Shown piece after piece: positions 52,723-60,070 of a stretch of DNA of 64,000 nucleotides. Position 1 is the stretch's first letter. The number at the start of each line of letters is the position of its first letter. The notes under the pieces were generated by a model that did not search any database, was not told the DNA's origin, and saw only the letters and a program-made list of their open reading frames with translations. This DNA comes from G016756615 sp050958605 (GTDB taxonomy: Bacteria; Pseudomonadota; Alphaproteobacteria; Rhizobiales; Rhizobiaceae), in assembly GCF_050958605.1 (NCBI RefSeq), contig NZ_JBJHDO010000003.1, forward strand, positions 372,001 to 436,000, written 5' to 3'. The position numbers and the translations under genes were made by a program.

Positions 52723-53606
52723 ACTGGCTCGATCCATCGATCTGCTTCGGCTCAGCCAGCACGCAGGCAGGATGGACGATCGGGCTGCCGATAACCCTGC
52801 CGCTGGCACTGACGGCGCTTCTTTATGGCGCAGGGGCGCAGCGGCTGTGGCGAAGAAGCCGCCGCGGACGCCCGACGAACCTGGCGCGCATCGGCCTATT
52901 CTGGGCCGGCTGGCTGTCACTGGCCATCGCGCTGGTCACACCGCTCCACGCACTCAGCGAACGTTTGTTCACGGCCCATATGATCGAGCACGAGATGATG
53001 ATGGTCGTCTCCGCCCCTCTCCTGGCAGCCTCCGCGCCAATTGCCGAAATGTTGTGGGCACTTCCCCAGTCTTGGCGACTGACACTGGCCCGCGTGACAC
53101 GCGCACACCTCATTTCATCGGCTTGGGTTGTCCTCACCCTTCCTGCCGTTGCAACAGTTCTGCATGGGCTCGCCATCTGGCTCTGGCACCTGCCGATATT
53201 GTTCGAAGCGGCACTGGAGCGCGGCCCCCTGCATTATGCTCAGCATGCGAGTTTCCTCGGCACCGGACTTCTGTTCTGGTGGACGATCCTGCCGCGCAAC
53301 GCCAGGACCCGAGCGCAAGGGACTGCTGTCCTGCACCTCTTCCTGACATCGTTGCACACGGGCTTGCTTGGCGTCCTTCTTTTCGTGTCGCCCCGCCTTT
53401 GGTATCCGTCCGCTCCCCTCGAAGTCGAACAATGGGGCTTGAGCGCACTCGAAGACCAGCAATTGGCGGGACTGGTCATGTGGATGCCTGCCGGGTTGGT
53501 CTACGGTGCCGCCGCGTTGCTGCTGGCCGAGCGGTGGATTTCCGCGACGGGCCGAAGCCGGGATCGCCGGTTGCTGTCACAGCAACCTCAGGGCGAGCTC
53601 CGATAA
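52719..53606 (+). CDS. ctaG: cytochrome c oxidase assembly protein, caa3 CtaG family
   Basis: 295 residues, about seven spans, of the membrane CtaG family that accompanies caa3 oxidases (different from the copper chaperone CtaG/Cox11). Landmarks: HMIEHEMMMVVSAPLLA near residue 88, IWLWHLPILFEAAL near 153 and AQHASFLGTGLLFWW near 180, with conserved His residues possibly binding copper. Last gene of the operon. Confidence 0.87.
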   Translation: MNWLDPSICFGSASTQAGWTIGLPITLPLALTALLYGAGAQRLWRRSRRGRPTNLARIGLFWAGWLSLAIALVTPLHALSERLFTAHMIEHEMMMVVSAPLLAASAPIAEMLWALPQSWRLTLARVTRAHLISSAWVVLTLPAVATVLHGLAIWLWHLPILFEAALERGPLHYAQHASFLGTGLLFWWTILPRNARTRAQGTAVLHLFLTSLHTGLLGVLLFVSPRLWYPSAPLEVEQWGLSALEDQQLAGLVMWMPAGLVYGAAALLLAERWISATGRSRDRRLLSQQPQGELR

Positions 53607-53663
53607 CTGACAGCCTCGTGGAATTTGCCCGCCGACCGGCACGGGAGAGAGGCAAAGATCGCG

Positions 53664-53688
53664 GGAACGTCCGCTTCGCTTATAAGTT
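53664..53688 (+). promoter_or_regulatory. EcfG-type promoter for the 25-residue peptide
   Basis: GGAAC at 53664-53668, 17 nt, GTT at 53686-53688. The ribosome-binding GGAG is at 53700 and the ATG at 53710. Confidence 0.68.
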
Positions 53689-53709
53689 CGAGACAGGCCG
53701 GAGACGCAA

Positions 53710-53787
53710 ATGCGAACGGTCACCGTAATCGTAATGGGAATGACACTACTGATCATCGTCGCCGCGGCTATTGCTTTGGCCATGTGA
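53710..53787 (+). CDS. 25-residue single-span membrane peptide
   Basis: ATG at 53710 with GGAG six bases upstream, TGA at 53787. Starts MRTVTVIVMGM and continues as one hydrophobic helix ending Ala-Leu-Ala-Met. An EcfG-type promoter 21 bases before the start supports expression. Unlike the 17758/32829 pair in sequence but alike in size, topology and promoter type. Confidence 0.6.
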   Translation: MRTVTVIVMGMTLLIIVAAAIALAM

Positions 53788-53915
53788 TCCTCGTTCCAAC
53801 GAGGCGAAGACAGCGTAGCGGCGGGTCAACAGCCTACTCGAATAGCTACCGGCCTCCGAACTAGGTGAGCGCCAGATTGTTTAGTGCCACCTCAGAGACA
53901 GCTTAGCGGAAGCCC

Positions 53916-54632
53916 TCATGCTATGTCGCGGGTAGCGATGATCGACTTATTCATGCGCATGAACTTCTCATGCGAGATCACTCCGTCTGGGAAAAGTGCG
54001 CGCATTTGCCTGGTCGACAGCAATTGGTGATGTAAGACGATTTGGTTTGCTTCGGAACGCTCAGTGATCCTCGGAAAGAAGCCAAGGGCGTAGCGCATAA
54101 TTAATCGAGCTCTCATTGCCTTTGGCAGGAACTGGAATCCCGGCACGCGAAAGTGGGGCTCGTACGGAAACCAATAGTTCGGCGTCTGCACATAGTAGCG
54201 GCTGGCAAGGCGTCTTACATTGGCGGCAAACATCGCCATCTGACGCCACGAGCCGACGTGCTCGATCAACGAGTTCGAATGGACAAGGTCAAACTGGCGC
54301 CCAGCAAAAAGGTCAGGCTTAGTTGCATCGCCGCACAGGAAACGAAATTGATCCGTGCGTCTAAGCGTCTGCTCCTCGGTGTTTACGATGGTGATCGTGA
54401 CGCGGCCGCGGTTCTCCCGGATGAAACGATCGCCGATCAGCCAGTAAGTCTCGGTGCCTCCGAGATCAAGAATATCGCAGCGGCCGCGCTCGGCCAGCAC
54501 CGCCTCGATTAGCGCCTGAATCGCTCGGAACCTTTTCGCCCGGAATTTGAACTCCAAGCTATCCGCATCCCGGTAGGGGTCATAGGCCGGAATTGCCGTA
54601 CCTGCATCGTTGCTCGTCTCAGCGGTGGTCAT
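53916..54632 (-). CDS. class I SAM-dependent methyltransferase
   Basis: 238 residues from the ATG at 54632 (GGAGA eight bases upstream). The SAM motif is ILDLGGTETYWL near residue 55; a strand end with FDLVHSNSLIEHVGSW near 115 is typical of methyltransferase_11/23. The C-terminal half is rich in aromatic and Arg residues (YWFPYEPHFRVPGF). Standing alone next to tRNA-Pro; by resemblance may act on a sugar or lipid of the envelope. Target unknown. Confidence 0.82.
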   Translation of the reverse strand: MTTAETSNDAGTAIPAYDPYRDADSLEFKFRAKRFRAIQALIEAVLAERGRCDILDLGGTETYWLIGDRFIRENRGRVTITIVNTEEQTLRRTDQFRFLCGDATKPDLFAGRQFDLVHSNSLIEHVGSWRQMAMFAANVRRLASRYYVQTPNYWFPYEPHFRVPGFQFLPKAMRARLIMRYALGFFPRITERSEANQIVLHHQLLSTRQMRALFPDGVISHEKFMRMNKSIIATRDIA

Positions 54633-55050
54633 CACCCTATCTCCAGTCACCCCAACAATGACTAGCTAGGCGAAATCCCCCAGCGACGCTCGCGCAAAGT
54701 TAACGAATGGTTAATGGCTGAAGCAGGTGGTCGACCGTTGGCGCTCAGGTGCGCTGCAGCAGGCCGACGACGAGTGACCAGCCGATGTCCCATGCCTCTC
54801 TGGAATCATTGCACCGCGGCACTCATATGTGATCATTCAGAGGTCCCTCCCCCACCCCCGTCCCCAGCTTGTATGCTGATTCGCCAGCGTTGCTGACGAA
54901 CGAGGGACCTGGAGAACACACAACGGAATTTTCCGTGTGGCTTTCCGTGGTACTTTTGGTTCGGACGGACGCAAACAGTGCCGTTTGTTCGGTTTTTGTG
55001 TTTCCGGGGGTTGCCTTCCAAACACGCAAACCCTATGAGCCCGCAAGGCT
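54633..55050. other. 418-bp spacer, no gene recognised
   Basis: No reading frame with a ribosome-binding site or plausible composition was found on either strand. The 54837-55135 reverse frames are artefacts that read through the tRNA. A Pro/Gly-coding C-run near 54845-54862 (mostly CCC/CCT) is the only notable composition. Confidence 0.6.
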
Positions 55051-55127
55051 CGGAGTGTAGCGCAGCCTGGTAGCGCACCTGATTTGGGATCAGGGGGTCG
55101 CAGGTTCGAATCCTGCCACTCCGACCA
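55051..55127 (+). tRNA. tRNA-Pro (anticodon TGG)
   Basis: 77 nt including encoded CCA. Acceptor stem CGGAGTG pairs with CACTCCG; the D-loop is AGCGCAGCCTGGTAGCGC; the anticodon stem CCTGA/TCAGG holds the loop TTTGGGA (anticodon TGG); the T-arm has GGTTCGAATCC. A T6 run at 55162 downstream probably ends the transcript. Confidence 0.97.
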
Positions 55128-55195
55128 CTTCCCACCTTCCCTGTCCGCCTGCGGTTGGCACTTTTTTAACGTTTCGGCAACCCGGCAGCACGCCC

Positions 55196-55891
55196 TCAGA
55201 ACAGTTCACCCTGGCCCTCGTCGAGGGCGCTGACGGCCTCGGCCGCCATTGCACGCGTGATCCTGCTCTGCTGCTCGAGCGCGGCGGCGTCGAGGCGCTG
55301 GACCACTCGAATGGCGGTCGACAGCGACCGTTCGATGCGCCGGACCAGATACTGCACGACATGCGGCTCGACCTCGACCTGTCGGTCGGCGAAAAGCTTG
55401 GTGATGACCCCGGCAAGCAGCACGTCGTCCGGTTCACGGATCTCCACCGTTGCCGCCGCCTTCAGCCGTGAGGCAAGATCAGGCAGCTTGACGCCCCAGG
55501 CTCCGGGAAAACGACGCGAGGTCAGCATGAGATGGGTGCCCGCCGCGCGTACCGCGTTGATCACGTGGAACAATCCGCTCTCGTCCAACCCTCCGGCGTC
55601 GGCGTCGTCGACGAACACCGGGCCGGCCGTCGCGGCATCCACCGCCTCGGCTCCGAGATCCTGCCGCGAGAGAGAGCGCGCGGCAGAGATCTCGCACCAG
55701 ATCGCGCCGAGATGCGACTTCCCCGCTCCGGCCGGGCCGGCCAGGACGACCACTGGCGAGGGCCAGTCCGGCCAGCGGTCGATCAGCGACACTGCATCCA
55801 TATTCGCCACCGACACGACCAGATCGTCTCGCGAGCGGCCTTCCGCATGGACGAGGTCGAGGGGCAATTGGCGCGGCTTATTTCCGGACAT
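55196..55891 (-). CDS. hdaA: DnaA regulatory inactivator homologue
   Basis: 231 residues; a DnaA-like AAA+ domain without the DNA-binding domain IV. The Walker A motif is AGPAGAGKSHLGAIW near residue 52; Walker B is degenerate (VFVDDADAG). N-terminal RQLPLDL is the clamp-binding motif that links Hda to the DNA polymerase beta clamp. It promotes ATP hydrolysis on DnaA after replication begins. Overlaps the AI-2E-permease gene by 14 bases. Confidence 0.9.
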   Translation of the reverse strand: MSGNKPRQLPLDLVHAEGRSRDDLVVSVANMDAVSLIDRWPDWPSPVVVLAGPAGAGKSHLGAIWCEISAARSLSRQDLGAEAVDAATAGPVFVDDADAGGLDESGLFHVINAVRAAGTHLMLTSRRFPGAWGVKLPDLASRLKAAATVEIREPDDVLLAGVITKLFADRQVEVEPHVVQYLVRRIERSLSTAIRVVQRLDAAALEQQSRITRAMAAEAVSALDEGQGELF

Positions 55892-57062
55892 GGTTTCTTG
55901 CGCGCGGCTTCGGTTGTGACGCGGGAGCCGGCTTGCCCGGATCGTCTTCATGATTTCCCGTGTAGAGCGGCGATTCGAGATACCGTGTGATCGCGAAGCG
56001 GACAAGAACCGCGACCGCCGCCGCAGCCGGCACGGCGATCAGAAGACCAACGAAGCCGAAGAGCGCGCCAAAGGCAAAGAGGGCAAACATCAGCCAGACC
56101 GGATGCAGGCCGACACTCTTGCCCACCAGCCTCGGCTGCAGGATGTTGCCTTCGATAAACTGGCCCAGGAAGAAAATGCCGGCGACCGCGGCCACCATAT
56201 AGTAATTCGGCCAGAACTGGACGATCGCGACGCCGATCGACAGAACAAGACCGACCAGCGAGCCGACATAAGGGATGAAGCTGATCAGCCCGGCGAAGAG
56301 GCCGATCAGAATGCCGAAATTCAGCCCGACGACCGTCAGTCCGACCGCGTACATCACGCCCAGCACGAGGCAGAGCGTACCCTGCCCGCGGACAAAGCCG
56401 GCGGTTGCGACATTAATGTCGGCTGCGATCTCGCGGACGGTCTCGACATGGTCCCGCGGCACCCAGCTATCGACCTTGGCAACCATGCGGTCCCAGTCGA
56501 GCAGCATGTAAAAGGCGACAACAGGCGTGACAACGAACAGGCCGGCGATGTTGAACAGCGCAATCCCTGAATCCCAGATGGACTGCATGATTGTCGTCAG
56601 GAAACCAACGCTCGAACTCAACAGCGAATTCAGCCCGTCGCGCAGGCTGTCCGGATTGATGCCGAAACGCTGCTCCAGCCAGCTCGGATCGATCTCGGTG
56701 ATCAGTCCCTGCAACTGGCTCAAATAGCTCGGCAATCTGCTGATGAAATCGGTGAGCTGAGTGGCGAGCAAGGGGATCAGGATGATCAGCGCCAGCGTCA
56801 GCCCGATCACGAAGGCGATCAGAATAAGAACCGTCGCCATGAAGCGCGACATGCCGAGACGCTGCAGCCGGTCGGCCACGGGGTCGAGGAAATAGGCGAG
56901 GACCATTCCTGCCACGAAGGGCAGGAGAATGTCGCTGAAGAGATAGACGAAGGCCGCTAAAAAGAGGGCTGCGAGCAGCCAGAAGCGGAGCTGGCGACGG
57001 AACGCCGCCATCGCGAGGTGCGTCGATCCGCCCTCATCCATCCGGTTTCGTGGTTCCGCCAT
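55878..57062 (-). CDS. AI-2E family transporter (permease)
   Basis: 394 residues, about eight predicted spans: LLPFVAGMVLAYFLDPVADRL, the central soluble part (about 100-200), SFIPYVGSLVGLVLSIGVAI, GNILQPRLVGKSVGLHPVWLMFALFAFGALFGFVGLLIAVP. That order is characteristic. The substrate is not predictable from the name; some members are cation antiporters. Overlaps both neighbours, an arrangement common beside hdaA in alphaproteobacteria. Confidence 0.9.
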   Translation of the reverse strand: MAEPRNRMDEGGSTHLAMAAFRRQLRFWLLAALFLAAFVYLFSDILLPFVAGMVLAYFLDPVADRLQRLGMSRFMATVLILIAFVIGLTLALIILIPLLATQLTDFISRLPSYLSQLQGLITEIDPSWLEQRFGINPDSLRDGLNSLLSSSVGFLTTIMQSIWDSGIALFNIAGLFVVTPVVAFYMLLDWDRMVAKVDSWVPRDHVETVREIAADINVATAGFVRGQGTLCLVLGVMYAVGLTVVGLNFGILIGLFAGLISFIPYVGSLVGLVLSIGVAIVQFWPNYYMVAAVAGIFFLGQFIEGNILQPRLVGKSVGLHPVWLMFALFAFGALFGFVGLLIAVPAAAAVAVLVRFAITRYLESPLYTGNHEDDPGKPAPASQPKPRARNHVRK

Positions 57063-57594
57063 AGCCGCTCATATGCCTCAGCCAAGCTACGAGATAGGCT
57101 GCGGCCGAAGCCACGGTCAAGATACCGGAGCCCATTACCAGCAGGTATCGAAGCGTCTCAAAGGCGGTTCCAAACGCAAGTTCGCCGAGGACGAAAGCCG
57201 CCAGCACGATCTGGACGGCGGTGTTGGCCTTGGACACGGTCAACGGCTTCACCGCTACCGGATGGGCCATGATTGTGGACAACAACACCGCGCCGACGAT
57301 CAGCGCGTCGCGCGAGACGGCGGCGACGACCAGCCAGAGGGGCAATTCCCCCATGTAGCCGAGCACGACAAAGACGCTCACGAGGAGGAGCTTGTCGGCC
57401 ATCGGATCGAGATAGGCGCCAAGTTCGGAACGCTGGTTGAACTTGCGGGCGATAAAACCGTCCACGGCATCCGACGCGCCCGCTACCAGGAAACCTGCCA
57501 GCGCCCACCCCATTCGACCGGTGAGCAAGGCCAGAATCACAGCGGGCACCAGCAGCAGGCGCAACAGCGTGATCATGTTGGGAATTGTCACCAT
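57034..57594 (-). CDS. CDP-alcohol phosphatidyltransferase
   Basis: 186 residues from the ATG at 57594 with AAAGGAG close upstream; longer readings are not supported. The signature D-x2-D-G-x2-A-R-x8-G-x3-D-x3-D is complete (DAVDGFIARKFNQRSELG then AYLDPMADK), with six spans. It transfers a phosphatidyl group to an alcohol, as in phosphatidylglycerophosphate or related lipid synthesis. Exact lipid not determined. Confidence 0.9.
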   Translation of the reverse strand: MVTIPNMITLLRLLLVPAVILALLTGRMGWALAGFLVAGASDAVDGFIARKFNQRSELGAYLDPMADKLLLVSVFVVLGYMGELPLWLVVAAVSRDALIVGAVLLSTIMAHPVAVKPLTVSKANTAVQIVLAAFVLGELAFGTAFETLRYLLVMGSGILTVASAAAYLVAWLRHMSGYGGTTKPDG

Positions 57595-57771
57595 TGCTCC
57601 TTTCCGAACCGCCCGCCACGCATAACGATAGATGATCCAGCGAGTTTGGGATCGCAAGATGGCAATGCCAGAACCGGCTGCTCTACTCACCCGGGCGCTC
57701 GATTTCGTGCCATGTTCTTGCGACAGTCGGCGCTTCGTGCGAAGAGCGCCGAAGAGAAGGACGGAGCCACC

Positions 57772-58836
57772 ATGAGCAAACGGCAGAACGGGCTGACCTA
57801 TGCTGCGGCAGGTGTCGATATCGATGCAGGCAACGCCATGGTCGAGAAGATCAAGCCGCTGGTACGATCGACCCGGCGGCCCGGGGCCGATGGCGAGATC
57901 GGGGGCTTCGGCGGGCTGTTCGACCTGAAGGCGGCGGGCTTCGTCGACCCGATTCTGGTCGCTGCCAACGACGGGGTCGGCACCAAGCTCAAGATAGCCA
58001 TCGAATCCGGCAAGCACGATACGATCGGCATCGATCTCGTCGCCATGTGCGTCAACGATCTCGTCGTCCAGGGCGCCGAACCGTTGTTCTTCCTCGACTA
58101 TTTCGCCACCGGTAAACTCGATCCCGACCAGGGCGCCTCGATCGTGGCCGGCATCGCCGAAGGCTGCCGGCAGGCGGGTTGTGCGCTGATCGGCGGTGAG
58201 ACCGCTGAAATGCCGGGACTTTACAGGGAAGGCGATTATGACCTTGCCGGATTTGCCGTCGGTGCTGCCGAACGCGGCCAGTTGCTGCCCAGCGACGATA
58301 TCGTCGAAGGCGACGTGTTGCTCGGCATCGCCTCCTCCGGGTTGCACTCCAACGGCTTCTCCCTGGTGCGCCGTATCGTCGAGCAGGCTGGCGTCTCGTG
58401 GCAGGATCCCGCGCCTTTCGCGGTAAAACAGACGATGGCCGAAGCACTGCTCGAGCCGACCCGCATTTACGTCAAGTCGATCCTGAAGGCGATCCGCGGC
58501 ACCCATGGGATCAAGGCGCTCGCGCATATCACGGGCGGCGGCTTTCCCGACAACATACCGCGCGTGCTGCCCGCGGACTTCGCAGCCGAAGTCGATCTCG
58601 ACACGATCGACGTCCCCCCGGTTTTCTCCTGGCTGGCGCAAACGGGCGGCGTCGCTGCCAACGAAATGATGCGGACTTTCAATTGCGGCATCGGCATGGT
58701 GACCGTGGTGGCACGCGGCCAGGCGGCCCAGGTGGCCGCGGTGCTGCAGGAGGCGGGCGAGACGGTCGCGCCGATCGGTCGGATCGTGCCGCGACGCGAC
58801 GCCGGCGTCATCTATCGCGGATCGATCTCGCTATGA
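57772..58836 (+). CDS. purM: phosphoribosylformylglycinamidine cyclo-ligase (AIR synthetase)
   Basis: 354 residues; ATG at 57772 with GGAG five bases upstream. Typical PurM landmarks: DIDAGNAMVEKIKPLV at the start, FGGLFDL, ANDGVGTKLK, DLVAMCVNDLVVQGAEPLFFLDY, GGETAEMPGLY, and the C-terminal GGVAANEMMRTFNCGIGMV. Converts FGAM to AIR with ATP, step five of purine synthesis. Overlaps purN (ATGA). Confidence 0.97.
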   Translation: MSKRQNGLTYAAAGVDIDAGNAMVEKIKPLVRSTRRPGADGEIGGFGGLFDLKAAGFVDPILVAANDGVGTKLKIAIESGKHDTIGIDLVAMCVNDLVVQGAEPLFFLDYFATGKLDPDQGASIVAGIAEGCRQAGCALIGGETAEMPGLYREGDYDLAGFAVGAAERGQLLPSDDIVEGDVLLGIASSGLHSNGFSLVRRIVEQAGVSWQDPAPFAVKQTMAEALLEPTRIYVKSILKAIRGTHGIKALAHITGGGFPDNIPRVLPADFAAEVDLDTIDVPPVFSWLAQTGGVAANEMMRTFNCGIGMVTVVARGQAAQVAAVLQEAGETVAPIGRIVPRRDAGVIYRGSISL

Positions 58837-59546
58837 AAAGCACACGCAAGCGCGTCGCAGTGTTGATCTCCGGACGCGGCTCGAACATGGCCGCGTTGAT
58901 CGAGGCGGCCAAGGAGCCTTCCTATCCAGCCGAAATTGTCGGCGTGATCTCGGACAAGCCCGACGCTGCCGGTCTCTCCGTCGCGGCGGCGAACGGCATC
59001 GCCACCAGGGTCGTGGCCCGCCGTGACCATCCGGACAAGCAGGCCCATGACGCGGCGATGGACGCGGCTCTCGCGAGCTTCAAGGCCGAAATCGTTGCCC
59101 TCGCCGGCTATATGCGCCTCCTTGGTGCTCCGTTCGTCCAGCGATGGCAAGGGCGCATAATCAATATCCATCCCGCGCTGCTGCCCGCCTTCAAAGGGCT
59201 CGATACGCATCGCCGTGCACTCGATGCCGGCTGCAGGATCCATGGCTGCACCGTGCATTTCGTGACGCCTGAGATGGATGACGGCCCGATCATCGCTCAA
59301 GCCGCGGTCCCGGTGCTCGCGGGTGACACGGAACAGAGCCTCTCAGCGCGCGTCCTCAAGGTCGAGCACCGGCTCTACCCGATGGCGCTGGCGCTTTTGT
59401 GCGAAGGCAAGGCTCGAATGGAGAACGGGCGCACCGCTCTCGATCCCGCGGGTCTCGCCGAGCGCAATGGCGCCCAATTCATCATGGCTCCCGAACTGTG
59501 GAGCGAAGCCAGGAGCCTGGAAGACCTCGCGCGTTTCACGCCGTGA
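58833..59546 (+). CDS. purN: phosphoribosylglycinamide formyltransferase
   Basis: 237 residues; starts overlapping purM. Motifs: ISGRGSNMAALI near residue 13, IVALAGYMRLL near 89, and the catalytic INIHPALLPAFKG near 110 (Asn/His) with HFVTPEMDDGPIIAQ later (Asp). It formylates GAR using formyl-tetrahydrofolate. About 20-30 residues longer than the minimal enzyme at the C-terminus. Confidence 0.96.
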   Translation: MKSTRKRVAVLISGRGSNMAALIEAAKEPSYPAEIVGVISDKPDAAGLSVAAANGIATRVVARRDHPDKQAHDAAMDAALASFKAEIVALAGYMRLLGAPFVQRWQGRIINIHPALLPAFKGLDTHRRALDAGCRIHGCTVHFVTPEMDDGPIIAQAAVPVLAGDTEQSLSARVLKVEHRLYPMALALLCEGKARMENGRTALDPAGLAERNGAQFIMAPELWSEARSLEDLARFTP

Positions 59547-59553
59547 CGGGCCG

Positions 59554-60063
59554 ATGAAGACCTTGCTTCTCATGCGCCACGGGAAATCGAGCTGGGACAA
59601 TGCGTCCCTCGCCGATTTCGAACGCCCGCTTGCGCAGCGAGGCATAAAGGCTTCGAAGCGTATCGGACGCGAGCTCGTCTCCCGCCGGTGGGTGCCGACC
59701 CTGGTCCTGGTCTCGCCGGCGCTTCGGACACAGCAGACCTGGGAACTCGTTGCTGGGGAGCTTTCCGGCGGGCCGACGGTAGTCGCGGTCGAATCTCTCT
59801 ACGACGCCACGCCCGACGAACTGCTAGCCGAATTGCATGGCGTGGAAGAAAAGACTGAAACGCTGCTCGTCGTCGGCCACAACCCTGGCCTCCAAAACCT
59901 TGCCCTCGCCATTGCCGACAAGGGATCCGAAGCTAGGGCCCTCGCCCGCCTGGGCGAAAAATTCCCGACTGCCGCAGTCGCCCGCTTCGTGTTCGAAGGC
60001 ACTTGGCAAGGGCTGGCCGAAGCCCAGCTCACCCATTGCCTGCGGCCCAAAGATCTGGGCTGA
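59554..60063 (+). CDS. SixA-like phosphohistidine phosphatase (histidine phosphatase family)
   Basis: 169 residues. The RHG active-site motif is LLMRHGKSSWD near residue 6, and the second catalytic His is in VVGHNPGLQNL near 108. Fits the short SixA/PHP branch, which removes phosphate from phosphohistidine proteins or small substrates. Starts seven bases after purN; ribosome binding site weak. Confidence 0.85.
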   Translation: MKTLLLMRHGKSSWDNASLADFERPLAQRGIKASKRIGRELVSRRWVPTLVLVSPALRTQQTWELVAGELSGGPTVVAVESLYDATPDELLAELHGVEEKTETLLVVGHNPGLQNLALAIADKGSEARALARLGEKFPTAAVARFVFEGTWQGLAEAQLTHCLRPKDLG

Positions 60064-60070
60064 GTTCCGG

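Noticed and set aside
54833..55135. Reverse-strand reading frame containing Arg-Ile-Arg-Thr-Cys-Asp-Pro
   Set aside because: It reads through tRNA-Pro; this translation is a well-known artefact of tRNA genes.
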